Shown: in pieces, positions 22,504 through 33,039 of the stretch | Layout: every line of letters begins with the position of its first letter | How positions within the stretch are numbered: the first letter of the stretch is position 1 | From: Symbiodinium kawagutii | Lineage: Eukaryota > Sar > Dinophyceae > Suessiales > Symbiodiniaceae | Reading direction: 5' to 3' | Assembly: GCA_009767595.1 (NCBI GenBank) | Contig: VSDK01026402.1 | Coordinates: 132,153-196,152, forward strand | Length of the DNA stretch: 64,000 bases | Notes under the pieces: model-generated | The model's input: the letters and a program-made list of their open reading frames with translations, nothing else | Database searches by the model: none | Told to the model about the DNA's origin: nothing | Translations under genes and position numbers: made by a program

Positions 22504-23151
22504 TGATAGGGAAGACTTGTGAGACCTGGGAATTCTTTGATCATCTGAGGATTATTGAGGAACAATTTGCAATCATTTCCAAACATTCCCAAGGGAAATT
22601 TAGGATTCCTTTCAGTTTCTGTCTCACATCCCTGAAGTTCTGGAAGGATTGGCGCCCTGCCTTGTGATCCACTGCCGTCGACGTTGCTACCGTGCAGGTT
22701 CCTCCAACCTTCCATGCCGGCCATGCCTAGCTACGTATCTCCGTGTCGTGGCGGCAAGAGGCGGACGGAGCCGAGTTTGAAGCTGCCATGCTTATCCAAC
22801 CATCTGCGGTTGTTGGGGGCATATCTACATCTATAGCTAGACCTATATTTGCATTTAAATACACATAAAGATATAGATGTAGATATAGATGTAGATGTAA
22901 ATATAGATATACTGCAGATGTAGATAGATCACACAATCATGCACTGCATCCAACGTCTCTATGACTTCGTTGATTGCATCCTCACGATTTCCTTGCTCAG
23001 GACTGGCTCAAAATGAGTGAACAGAAAGACATGCTGGCTTGTTACTGAACATGGCAGTGTGGTCATGACTCATGACCTTGAAGAAATCAAGTTTGTTGCC
23101 ATCTCCTGATCCTCAGCTGAGCCATCGCTGCTGTGTCTCCTGAGGCTGCAG
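22504..23151. other. Probable intron with a GC-richer patch
   Basis: A GC-richer patch lies at 22640-22790. All frames there break quickly, except short ones without splice context. ATAGATGTA repeats fill 22820-22930. Confidence 0.45.
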
Positions 23152-23305
23152 ATGCCCATGCCAGCCATGGCTGAAGGCAACTTACGAGGCCTGGAAGCTC
23201 CTCAGATGATGCCCATGTCAGCGACGTATCAGACCCCCATCTCGCCATGGGCTGCTCAAATGTCCGAAACCCAGTTGGGCAGCGGGCACAGCACAGGAGG
23301 TCCCA
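23152..23305 (+). CDS. Exon, Met/Pro/Gln-rich
   Basis: After GAGGCTGCAG the phase-0 frame reads MPMPAMAEGNLRGLEAPQMM, then PMSATYQTPISPWAAQM, then SETQLGSGHSTGG. The 3' end is uncertain; the frame stays open past 23400. It looks like a disordered linker and resembles the exon at 22043. The first codon is ATG right after the acceptor, so a true start is not excluded. Confidence 0.5.
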
Positions 23306-23464
23306 GTGGGTCGCTGTGGCGACTTTTGTTGGGTCTCTGCAAGGCGATCAGGAGACCGTCCGTCATGGAATGTGGGTGGGTTGTATGGGGTTTGATAGGG
23401 GGTTTAACCATCAAGAATCGTGAATCATAGGGAATCAGAAGCAACCGTGATGGTTAAACAACTA

Positions 23465-23569
23465 CTGGTTGGTGTTTTTATTGATATTTCTTGTTTATTT
23501 TCCCCAGCACTTGGTAACAAATGGTTGGTTGACCAATATTCTTCACAGCGTGGTTCAACCACCAACCAG
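23465..23569. mobile_element. Family A introner-like element
   Basis: CTGGTTGGTGTTTTTATT at the left and GGTTCAACCACCAACCAG at the right. CTA flanks both ends. The core CAAATGGTTGGTTGACCA is typical of the family. Confidence 0.75.
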
Positions 23570-24604
23570 CTATTAGTGGAAGCTCATGGAAATTTCATAT
23601 TGATAAACCCCCGTATTTGATGGTGAATCAGACTTATTTATGTGTAAACTGGAGGTGTAAACTGTATGTATCACCAACTTAGCTAACGATTGGGGGCCCA
23701 CCTGGTAGGGTTGGAATCAACCGGTCACCTTTTTCGGATCTCAGCACGAATGGTTTCCGAGCCGCTGCCGGCTCCCAATGAAAGGTCGTGGCGCTATGTC
23801 CAACTGGTGACATGAAGCCATGGTTAGTTGGGTTTTATAACACAATGGATTTATAAGGTGATTTATTCCTTGGTAATATTCCACCTATATATATCTTATA
23901 ACCCCGGCTGCACATCCAAGAGTGTGGTCGTAGATTAGCGATCTACCAGGACCCACATAAGTTGGGAAGCCTAAAAATGGGTGGTTCATTACTAAACTGA
24001 TTGCTCTTGGGTGATTAAGGGGTGCCACCATTTGAAGAGACCACCAGACATGATCATGCGATCGCAGCTTGATCCCACTGAGAACCTGGATTCCCGCGAA
24101 GTTAGGCAGCTGATCTATTAAGTGATGGCCTTTGTAATGGAAGATGTGGTCTTGATGATACTAGAGATTGGCTGTTTGTTCCAGCCAACCCTGCTGCCTT
24201 CTTGGGTATCCTCACCTTGGCGGGAGCCCCCATGGATCTTGAAGAAAGATGTACAGTTGCTAGATGTTGCTAGTAGTTGCTTCACAAACCATTATCAGCA
24301 ACATTGACACGCATGATTATTGTTATGGATGTTGATGGCAAAAGTTGATGCTCATGTGATATGATATTATCCACCGTTTGATGAACGACAGTAAACATTA
24401 CTGATTCTTGGTATTGACCAGAGATGAAGAATGCAATGTGTTTTCGTTAGTGGTTGCAACATTGACAACAAATCATCTCTCAAATATTGGTTGAACAGCA
24501 CGAATCAATCAGTGACAATGGCACATCAACCATCCCCGTTTTTTTCCAAATAAGACAACGATGAATCAATCAGTGACAATGGCACTTGTTGCAAATCGCT
24601 CAAA

Positions 24605-24716
24605 AGTACACTCTGGTAAACTAACATGACAATGGAAAATCCACGATTTATTGGTGTTTTCCTTGGGGTTCACTATAAATATGGTGATTTTCCATTGCTA
24701 TGTTAGTTTACAGGTG
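24605..24716. mobile_element. Family E inverted-repeat element
   Basis: The left end reads CTGGTAAACTAACATGACAA, then TGGAAAATCCAC. The right end reads GTGATTTTCCATTGCTATGT, then TAGTTTAC. Related copies occur at 45052 and 58968. Confidence 0.75.
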
Positions 24717-24790
24717 TGTAACAATCACTCGATACTCACAACAGATCAATCGCTCAAGCTTCACCGGCACCGTTGAGGCCGATGTATCAG

Positions 24791-24874
24791 CCTGCTGTGC
24801 CAGCAGCGTGAGAACCTCAGCGCAGCCGGGTCGACTTTACCGATGTCCAGCGCCCCGGGGATGGTGAAGCCGTG
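24791..24874 (+). CDS. Exon, Ser/Pro/Met-rich
   Basis: Lies between CGATGTATCAG and a GTAAAA donor. With one lead base it reads LLCQQRENLSAAGSTLPM, then SSAPGMVKP. It is GC-rich and its codons end mostly in G or C. Composition matches the Met/Pro-rich exons at 22043 and 23152. Confidence 0.52.
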
Positions 24875-25030
24875 GTAAAAATCACGGTTACAAATGGGTA
24901 TGTAGAAATGGTCACTGTGATACTAGTTGCTGATTAGTTGATTATAGTGGCGGTTTCTTAAAGGGTATGGTTTTATATAAACCCTATAACTTTGCTTAAC
25001 TAATCCCTTGACCATGGTGCATGTTGCCAG

Positions 25031-25189
25031 TTGCGATCTCTGGGGATGCACATCGGAGGGGCCCGATCGATTGCTGGGTCCGTTGGCTGAAGTTTCGCCA
25101 AAATCCCAAAACCAGGACCAAACAAATCAGCAGACAGTTGGTTGTCCAACTGTGCTGTGTGGACTCGTTTTGCCGCTTGTTTTGAGCCA
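25031..25189 (+). CDS. Candidate exon with consensus donor
   Basis: Lies between CATGTTGCCAG and the donor GTAAGA. With one lead base it reads CDLWGCTSEGPDRLLGPLAE, then VSPKSQNQDQTNQQTV, then CGLVLPLVLS: a Gln/Asn-rich linker followed by a short hydrophobic stretch. No family recognised. Confidence 0.48.
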
Positions 25190-25260
25190 GTAAGAGAAGG
25201 ATTTCGGGCTGGTTCCAGGGTGCCCACCCTCATCATTCTATCCACAAACAGTCTCTACAG

Positions 25261-25419
25261 CCAACCAAGCAACCAACCGAACAGGGCGCTGAGTCCAAGA
25301 TCGAACCCATCCTCCTGCAAAGCCGGCAGGAGCTTCTATCAGCAGCAACAGATTGCCGGATTCCTCAGCAGAGGGAAGCCATTGTCCAATTCCAGCGGTT
25401 ACTTCGGGTGGAAGCTCAG
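25261..25419 (+). CDS. Coiled-coil exon
   Basis: After CAGTCTCTACAG the phase-0 frame reads PTKQPTEQGAESKIEPILLQ, then SRQELLSAATDCRIPQQR, then EAIVQFQRLLRVEAQ. Heptad-like Leu/Ile spacing and Gln/Glu/Arg content indicate a coiled coil. It could begin earlier in the same frame, and the donor after GAAGCTCAG is not canonical. The preceding exon leaves a different phase, so one boundary is misplaced or an exon is missing. Confidence 0.58.
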
Positions 25420-25885
25420 ATGCCACGGCCAAACCAATTGTTTAGTGGCAAACAATCCTGAATCACGGGCCTGGTGGTGATTTATGCTTGCCGACAGTTC
25501 ATGGGAGTCATCCAATTGATTACTTGCATTGATCCATGATGGTTGTATCACGAATCCTATCAATGAGTCGCAGTATGGTAAGTATTGACCATACAATACC
25601 ATATTGACCATATACAAATAGCAATCAGTAGGGCCGTAGTTTGAAACCTGGCCAACATCCAATATCTAGCACAGAGGCACAGAGGGTACTCAGAAGTAGT
25701 TGGGAACTTGGCGTTCAACTAGAGTGACAAGCCCAGTTGTGGCAGTTGTTGCCAGCCAACCTTCCAATTTGTTCAATTATTAGCCACCTCATCTGACCAT
25801 CGCGGGGGATCAAAGATGACCCTGCAACAGTGGCGTTCCCCAGGCCTTTCAAGGCCTCCAATCCCATCTGTCTTAGGCTTTGCAG

Positions 25886-26003
25886 CAGCAACTTTTGAGT
25901 CTCAACAAACAGTTGAAGGAAGTCAAAGAGCAGGACAGGGGCCGAGCCGGCAGAGCCTTGAGCCACAGCAACCTGTTGCCTGCAGCCGCACCGGGCCACC
26001 GAG
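25886..26003 (+). CDS. Coiled-coil exon
   Basis: After CTTTGCAG the phase-0 frame reads QQLLSLNKQLKEVKEQDRGR, then AGRALSHSNLLPAAAPGH, ending at GAG before GTTTCT. The first 17 residues form two clear heptads. An earlier GC donor after TTGCCT is an alternative. Same style as the coiled-coil exons at 25261 and 29480. Confidence 0.6.
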
Positions 26004-26080
26004 GTTTCTGCTGGTTCTTAACCCCACCCAGGTTGCATCAAAGCCGCACCAGGCGGTACAGCTGATGTTGACACCTGCAG

Positions 26081-26122
26081 GAGGAGAGCCAAGCCGCCAA
26101 ATTGCAAGCAAAGGCCTGTGGG
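26081..26122 (+). CDS. Coiled-coil exon, possibly 42 nt with GC donor
   Basis: After GACACCTGCAG the phase-0 frame reads EESQAAKLQAKACG, 14 codons before GCCTGC. If GCCTGC is the donor, the exon has the same size and phase as the 42-nt exons at 944 and 3664. The frame stays open further, so the end is tentative. A second frame (GEPSRQIASKGLWGLRSD) is also open. Confidence 0.45.
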
Positions 26123-27645
26123 GCCTGCGATCCGATACCAACACCAACCAATCAGAAGAACTTTAGGGAAAAGAATCCAAAACAAATTGCAAGATAGATC
26201 AAGATAGTGTGAAGTGTGAAGCTTTGTTTTCGTTTTCTATCTTTTTCAATCTGATTATGGATATAAAAAGATACTATGTGGGAAATGATGGAGCAATTGG
26301 AACAGCTTCAGATTCAAGAGACACATCTATTGCAAAATGAGATATTCAATGCTGGCTGCTAGATGTTGATAGATCGCCCAGCTAGCGAATACATTTTCAG
26401 CAGTACATTTTGTGGTTGATTGATATGGGTGCATCCTAAAGTGGAGGTACGCCAGTTTACCAGGACCTCACAATAATGCGGGGGGATCAGACATTATCAG
26501 GACAGTAGATGATGCCACCACAATTGCGAAGTTAACTTATTTTCACCAACTCTTGGTAACCAGAAGGTAAAATATAGATCTCTAGATATCTCTAGTATAC
26601 ATCACATCTTGGCAGTTGGATACGAATGGGGGCTAATGGGACTGTCAATTACTGTATTTAAGGCTACTTGGGATACAGTAAGTACAACAATTAGTCACAA
26701 GTCACAGTAGTTTGCATTTGGAATTAGAACACGCCCTTGGCAATTACTAGGTGATGGTTAGTTGATGGGTTTGGTCGCGCTACTTTGGATGTACCAACCT
26801 CGAGATATCCACGTCTCATTTTTGAGTAGTTGAGTCAGCTTATCCATCGGAGATCCGTTTACCAACCATGAACCACCCAGATTTGATGGCAAGTCAGCTA
26901 TGGTTTTCTAGACATTGGAGTAGTTTATCAGCAAATGGTTCTGCCATTAATATCCATTAATCATCATTGAGGCAGATTCCCATTGTTACCATCATGGATT
27001 CCCATTGTCATCAATTTATTTGCAGAACCATAGTCACCATCATTATGCATGAGACTGCATGAGAATCCCGATGATGATGATTCCCATCCCCACAGCGGTC
27101 AATTGCCAAGTTTAAAAGGGGGACTCCATGATATTTCTACGGCACCCTGTCTCGCAGCACAAGACATCACTTGATATCCCAAGGTTCACCGTGGCCGTCC
27201 ATCATTGGTTGTTTGTTCCCGTCGCCCATTCACCCGGAATGTTTTCAACATGTCATCGTCACCATGAACAAATCAATCTTTGTAGGGCTGTTCACGCGCC
27301 TCCTTTCTTGAATGATTGGTTATGATCCATAGCTAAATCTAAATGCAGACAACATATCTAAACTATTGAATCTGACAATACCGAACATCTTGTACTATAT
27401 CTCATTCGGCCATGCACTCTACACACCTGATAGATTTATTGTCGCAAGGGTTATCCTAAGTTGAGCAGTCAGAATGAAACGCGAATGTATTGAGATGAAA
27501 TGAATAGCAATATGCATGCATGATTACAAATAACATATGTTGAAATATATTTCATGCACCACCGTGACAACGAGACATACTGAAGTACAGGTTTGCCCTG
27601 TTCTTTTTTGGTACATTCATGCTGCGATTTGCTGGCTGTCACCAG
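26123..27645. other. Probable intron
   Basis: AT-rich, with no supported exon or complete element. The frame at 27128-27325 lacks splice context. Confidence 0.5.
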
Positions 27646-27747
27646 CTGGGCCACGCGGCTACAGACTTCAGAAGCGGATCTGGCGGACAAGCGGCTGCAG
27701 GAGGTACAGTTGAAGCTCAAGGAGTCCCGCGGCGCCGCCGGGAAGTG
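27646..27747 (+). CDS. Coiled-coil exon
   Basis: After GCTGTCACCAG (one lead base) the frame reads WATRLQTSEADLADKRLQEV, then QLKLKESRGAAGKW, with almost every third position G or C. A GTTGCA donor follows. Leu spacing fits a coiled coil. One other frame is open but has a poorer codon pattern. Confidence 0.62.
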
Positions 27748-28041
27748 GTTGCAGTGTCCCATGGGTCCCCCGTTGCTTGAGGGGTTACACGTAACGTGTC
27801 AGGTGAAGTAAACATGGTGAGTAACCACTAAGTGTCCACCAAGTGGGTTGTAAACATGTTTAGGAAGCACTTAGTAAGTGGTGTTCCACCAAGTATTGAT
27901 GCCAACGGGAACCCGAAGCCACGAGTAAACAGCATTGTGATCTCATCGTTTATGGGAATGAAGGAGATGAAACGATTGCCAAGGGCGTAATTGCTGATTT
28001 AAGAAAAATCACTTGAAGTGACTTATGATGGTTGAGACTCT

Positions 28042-28136
28042 GGTGATGTTGTTGTTGTTGTTGTTGTTGTTGTGGTTGTTGTTCTTGTTGGTTGTTGTTG
28101 TTGTTGTTGTCGTTGTCGTTGTCGTTGTCGTTGTGG

Positions 28137-28172
<36 letters not shown>
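28042..28172. repeat. TTG trinucleotide repeat with GTC variants
   Basis: Long (TTG)n array. On the minus strand it would read as poly-Gln/Thr, a low-complexity artefact. Confidence 0.9.
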
Positions 28173-28173
<1 letters not shown>

Positions 28174-28246
28174 GGAATAGCAGCGCAGCAGTCGCAGTGT
28201 CTATCGTAATGGGAGTGGTAGGGGGGGGAGGGGGCCGTTTTTTTTT

Positions 28247-28262
28247 NNNNNNNNNNNNNNNN
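28247..28262. other. Assembly gap (16 N)
   Basis: Sixteen undetermined bases after a T homopolymer. Nearby reading frames cannot be trusted. Confidence 0.99.
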
Positions 28263-28403
28263 TGCGGAAGATGTGGCCATATTCTTGCTTGTAATGGTAG
28301 TTGCAGCAGCAGTCGAAGCTATAGTCGCAGCAGTTGTACTAGTCGTAGGTTTGGTAGCAGTTGCGGTTGTAGTAGCAGCAGCAGTAGCTGTCTATATTTG
28401 TTC

Positions 28404-28530
28404 ATATTGTGGTGGTCCTTGTTTGAATCTTCGTTCTCCTTCTTGCTGTTGTGCTGATCGTTGCTTTCACGCAAGAGGTATCCGAACCACAGAACGCAGA
28501 TAAGGAATTGGTAACTATCAGTAATCCTAT
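28404..28530 (+). CDS. Weak candidate: hydrophobic, signal-like segment
   Basis: A frame after an in-frame TGA reads IFVLLLAVVLIVAFTQEVSE, then PQNADKELV, like a signal peptide or membrane anchor. No ATG or clean acceptor precedes it, and repeat DNA lies upstream. Confidence 0.22.
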
Positions 28531-29272
28531 ATCTTACTGTGTTCCTAATACCTTTGTTGTACTGAGCGCTTTATCATTGTCCTTTCATCATTCTTATAGA
28601 ACAATCGTCATACTGCGCGATCATCAGAAATTAAGAAGCATCATTTTGACTAATTGATTGCTGATCGTAGTGATTGTAATAATGGACTGATGGTTTGTTT
28701 TTTCTGTACAGTAATGATCATCGGTATACTACATTGTCATCAGTAATCCATTACATGCAATGATAGTTTTTCAGAAACCAATTATGTAGACAACTACTAC
28801 TCGTGATGATCATGAGTAACTCAATGCGATTTACGAAGCAGTCATTCACTGCTATTGTGAATCGACATCCTCAAACATCAATCACGCATGATCAGCCATT
28901 GTTGATGATACAGAATGCCAATCATCCTGAGTAATTACATGCAGGGATCATTCTTTGATGGCAGTGAGACCAGTCACTGGAAGCACAAGTCCTCCCCAGT
29001 TTTTGTAAGCACCTCTTTCGCCAAAATCCAATTGTTGATCAGGGATGAAACTGTAGGGATGGAGACTCACGAGCCAAGCAGCTAAGATGCATCAGCATTA
29101 TGATTGTGCAAATAACCTTAGTCACTATGACTATTGACCAGATCAACCAGTATTATGAACCGGCATCAACTAGGATTAAAAGGCATCAATCATGATTGCA
29201 ACCATGATTATCAATCATTCCAATCATTAATATCGCATAATCATTATCATGATCATTACTGTAGTCATTGTT

Positions 29273-29325
<53 letters not shown>

Positions 29326-29479
29326 AGGCATTATCCTAATCATTATTCATATCATTATTCTAATCATTATGATAATCATGATTAATCATTATCAACCATG
29401 ATCAGAAACTCTAGAGTCAGCTTTATTGATATCAGCAACTGGGACAACTCGTGATATCAGTCCTGGACAGTCGCCGCAG
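28531..29479. repeat. Intron with ATC microsatellite
   Basis: (ATC)n fills 29271-29326 and encodes a spurious poly-His frame. The remainder is AT-rich with no exon. Confidence 0.7.
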
Positions 29480-29565
29480 GATGCAGATGCAGCTGCCAAG
29501 CAGCTGCAAGAAAGGGAACAGAAGGTGGAAGATGAGGCGACGAATGAATTGACCAAGTCGATGGC
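29480..29565 (+). CDS. Coiled-coil exon
   Basis: After GTCGCCGCAG the phase-0 frame reads DADAAAKQLQEREQKVEDEA, then TNELTKSM. Highly charged, heptad-like. An internal GT donor after AAG (15 codons) is possible; otherwise it ends near GCTAGT or GTGCCG. No specific family. Confidence 0.62.
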
Positions 29566-29976
29566 TAGTGGTGCCGTGAAGAATCTGGTTGAAAAACCAT
29601 TAGCTGGTGGTGATGATTAATAATCTGGTGAGAACTACTGGTGGAGAATCTGGTTGATAATCTGGTTGACAATCTGATGAAAAGATGGTTTATAGTAACT
29701 AGTGGCTAATGATCTGGTGAAAAAAGCTTGCTTTTGATGGCTTTTGACGTTGAATAGTGATCAATAGTAGTGAAAAAGAGGGTATGTATAGTGATAGTTA
29801 GTGATGGTGAATAGAACCTATAGTGATGGTATGTTGCGATGGTTAGTGATGTATAGTGATGGCTAATATTGGTTAATTAGTGATGTGTGATTGGACCGTG
29901 GTCGTTTGCTGCTTGCTGGAATACCATCATTTGATATCGGCAAGGTGGAACTGTCGACACATGACATGGGCTATGT

Positions 29977-30095
29977 GGCGAGCAGGGTCAATATTAATGA
30001 ACAAACGTTCATGGGGAATAACAACCACCAATAATAGGGAAACAGCCTGGTTTTATGATGGGGGAACCAGGGGTACAGGGTTTTGACCCACAGCC
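29977..30095. mobile_element. Family C MITE, TSD ATGT, within an open frame
   Basis: Ends are GGCGAGCAGGGTCAATATTA and TTTTGACCCACAGCC. ATGT is duplicated at 29973-29976 and 30096-30099. Open frames run into it from the left (LEYHHLISARWNCRHMTW) and continue after it. The duplicated ATGT creates a GT at the left edge, and the right end carries CACAG, so it could be removed as a GT-AG intron. Confidence 0.8.
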
Positions 30096-30796
30096 ATGTA
30101 TATAAAGCAGCTGTACGTATCACAGGATCTGTGGTCCGATGGCGTGTGGTGTAAGTTTCTGATTTCATGACAATCGATGAGATAGGAACAATGCACCATT
30201 AGGTAGAAGGATAACAAGATCCTCACTGCAGCTTTGAGTTTCTTGGGCATTGGTTCCACCAAGAGATCGGCTTCCAAGATTTTCAGGAGAAGGGTCACGG
30301 GGATTTTTCTAGTGACCAACAATACTAAGAAGCAATTGGGACAATGATATCGCCTGAATGAGAAAGAAATAGAAACACATGTAAACGTTAGATGAATGAT
30401 GTTTCACTATTCATCCTTTAGGGGTTGTCATTAACCATCAGTAACCATAGCTACTGATAACAGTACCCTTAGTCTACCATCATTAACTCATCAGTAACCA
30501 TCAGTCACCATAGCATTAACCATCATGAACCATCAGCAACTCATGGTTCTCGCGGGGCCATCGTTAATGCTGTTTATAGGGGTTATAAACACTAAGAATG
30601 GTTAATAATAGGGGACAACCAACAACAAACTCATGGTGTTAAACATCTGCTGTATGCTGGTCAAACCAATGATGAAGCTCATCACTGCGCCTTTTCTACA
30701 GGCCATTTCCGCAGTGCGAACTGCAAAGACACAGGTCTCGCAGGCAGGGTCCTCGTAGGGGGTACCACGGCGGGGTGGTCACTCAACCGCGTGGTG

Positions 30797-30948
30797 GTTT
30801 CTGAAGCCATAGGGGACACCAAAAATGGATAGTTTATTAGCTGTAAATGGTGAATTAACAGGATTAGATAAATAAATGCTTTGTTTATGACTATAGATGG
30901 TTAATACTGGATGATTTGGGGATTGCCTACTTTGACGGGAAAAGACCA
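30797..30948. mobile_element. Family B MITE, long variant
   Basis: GGTGGTTTCTGAAGCCATAG at the left, then GGGGACACC, with GATTTGGGGATTGCCTACTTT near the right end. The TTTATGACTATAGATGG core appears twice, so it may be two overlapping copies. Confidence 0.6.
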
Positions 30949-31807
30949 CCAACAGCAGGAAAATGACAGGAAACTACATTGGAGTTAAAGCAGTACTGAT
31001 GTCTCAGCAGCTGCTTTGGCGCACTTGTACTTTGAGGTGTGATGCGTCAGATAGACATAGAGGGATCGGTAGATATAGATGGACAGAGGTATGGTTGGAT
31101 ATGGAATATAGATCCTTTGGTGATCAACGCCTCTTTGATTTCATACTGCATTGAACATGACCTGGGCGGTTGTGGGTACTCAGAAGCCATGCGTCAGTGA
31201 TTTTATCAGCTATGTTCACAGATCACCAAGTAAAAAACAGCAGCGGCTGGGGCAGTAGGCGACTAGGTATGCGACTAGATCTTTGTGCCCCTCATGAGCC
31301 AAAATTGCAGGGATTCACCACGACCCATGTTCGTCTATCAAACCACCCATGCCAGTTGAGCTAGCTATGATTTGTCCTAATGCCATGCAAGAACAGATGG
31401 AACATTTTCCATCTTCAATCGGTGGATCACAGGTTTTTATTACGAGCCATTTTATCAATAACATACGACAACAGTAAATATCATAAAACAATAATAGTTG
31501 TTATTATCACTATGTTTGTTTCCATTATTATTATTATTAAACTATATACAGCAGCATTTTCTCACCTCTCACAGGTTTCGATTTTTAACCAAGATTGAAA
31601 TTGTGTTTTGCATGTTTCCCAGGAAACTGATGATGTTTGAAATGCGGTGACCCGTCAATGGACCAGTGGTTGTAGCCCCGTGCAGAGTCAAGCAGCAGTT
31701 GTGGTCCTAGCTAGGGTGCCTACAGGTAGATTCGGGTAATATGATGGAAATTGTTCAACGCCAACCTATTGAAGAGAGGAAGAAGACCAGGTTCTTAAGG
31801 ATGCCAG

Positions 31808-31921
31808 GTTTTGAATTGTTTGTTGGACTTGCATGTGGAGGCCCAGAAAGAAGTGAAAGAGATGCAAGACGAATTGCGGCAGGCCACGAAAGCTTTCTGC
31901 GATGCCATTGTTTCCGGGAGG
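31808..31921 (+). CDS. Strong coiled-coil exon
   Basis: After GGATGCCAG the phase-0 frame reads VLNCLLDLHVEAQKEVKEMQ, then DELRQATKAFCDAIVSGR. Alternating Leu/Val and charged residues give clear heptads. The donor is probably GC (GGAGG|GCGCAA); a TGA follows in frame at about 31948. The hydrophobic start could pack against another helix. Confidence 0.66.
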
Positions 31922-32662
31922 GCGCAAACCTTGGGAAGGGGCAGTTGATGGCCTTATATAATGTAAAGTGACTTTGCAGATGCTGACTCAATCCAGCTTG
32001 GGGAATCCAAAGAAGTGCAGCAGTGATCTGAAGTTACCTCCCTTGAGACGGAAACCTATGGTCTTGATAGCGGCATAGCATATCCATTTCAACTTGCTGT
32101 ATCTTGCGAAATAGGCTAGAACCTAATCATTACGTGTCATTAGAACAATCATTTACCCCATCATCAAGCATCATAAGCCATCATAAGCCTTCATTAGCCA
32201 TCATTAACCATCATTTGGATGGTCGATCCGGCCACGCGATGCATCCCTAGCAACAACCTAGCCCTCATACATTGTGATTGTTCAACAATGTTGAATGATG
32301 TTTATGGTCATATACTTGGCAATGACAGTTATATAAGTTTGTGGTGCTGCTAAAGCCATGTTGAAGGCCTGGATATCCGGGAACAATCTTCCGGATGTCA
32401 AATTGTTGGACCAGGCATTTATTTTGTGTTCATGTGCGTTCCTTTTCTCCAACCTCCCAAAGACTTGCTGGTAAACATACAATGTTATATTAGGTGTGGC
32501 TGGTGTCCTCAATTTTCGGGCTCTGTGTCATCAAGGAAATGGGATTAGCAAGATTGAACTTCTGTATGTCTACGTTGCATTCCTAAACAAATGATAGCCA
32601 GCGATGTTTATCCCTACATGATTATTCCCATACGGACAGACAGATATGTACATGTATGCAAG

Positions 32663-32771
32663 TGGTGGTTTCTCCAGATACGGGTACCCCGAAATCATCC
32701 AAGTCATCAATCACTTGCAGCCATAAAGCATCCATTCTTGGGGTCCCCAAACTGGCTTGAGAAACCACCAG
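32663..32771. mobile_element. Family B MITE
   Basis: Ends are GGTGGTTTCTCCAGATACGG and GGCTTGAGAAACCACC. The GGTACCCCGAAATCATCC box is conserved. Confidence 0.78.
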
Positions 32772-32803
32772 GATCACCATGGATTTGTATTGCATCAGTA
32801 TGT

Positions 32804-32904
32804 GGGTGTTTCTCCAAATAGGGGTACCCCCAAATCATCCACTGTCAATGATTTATGGTAATAAGCCAACCATTTTTGGGGTTCTCCCATTTTCAGAAAC
32901 CCCC
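32804..32904. mobile_element. Family B MITE, TSD ATGT
   Basis: Ends are GGGTGTTTCTCCAAATAGGG and TTTTCAGAAACCCCC. ATGT is duplicated at 32800-32803 and 32905-32908. It sits only 32 bp from the preceding copy. Confidence 0.84.
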
Positions 32905-32958
32905 ATGTGGGTTCATTAAAGCGTTGGTATCTCCATTCACTCGCTCCCCGAGGCACAG

Positions 32959-33000
32959 GCAGATGCCATCCAAGCTCGTGCGGCGCAAGCAGCAGCAGAG
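32959..33000 (+). CDS. 42-nt Ala-rich coiled-coil exon, GC donor
   Basis: After CCGAGGCACAG the phase-0 frame reads ADAIQARAAQAAAE, 14 codons ending at GAG before GCGCGA. Size, phase and terminal GAG copy the exons at 944, 3664, 6224 and 11147. The frame stays open (ARISRCGAVEGQSFALG), so a longer exon is possible. Confidence 0.58.
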
Positions 33001-33039
33001 GCGCGAATTTCGCGATGCGGTGCTGTGGAGGGGCAGAGT

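Larger units (their letters stand above)
23306..24790. other. Probable intron with family A, F and E elements
   Basis: Holds a family A element (23465-23569), a family F-like remnant near 23640-23705 (GGGGGCCCACCTGG) and a family E element (24605-24716). No exon supported. Confidence 0.55.
29566..30960. other. Probable intron: short repeats, family C element
   Basis: Repeats of AATCTGGTTGA (29580-29710) and TAGTGATGG (29755-29880). A complete family C element at 29977-30095. ACCATCAGTAA repeats at 30420-30545. A family B element at about 30797-30948. A short frame after CTTTTCTACAG at 30702 (AISAVRTAKTQ) is a weak exon candidate. Confidence 0.5.

Noticed and set aside
28023..28280. Minus-strand poly-Gln/poly-Thr protein
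   Set aside because: A by-product of the TTG microsatellite, and it runs through an assembly gap.
29134..29385. Poly-His frame
   Set aside because: Translation of the (ATC)n microsatellite.
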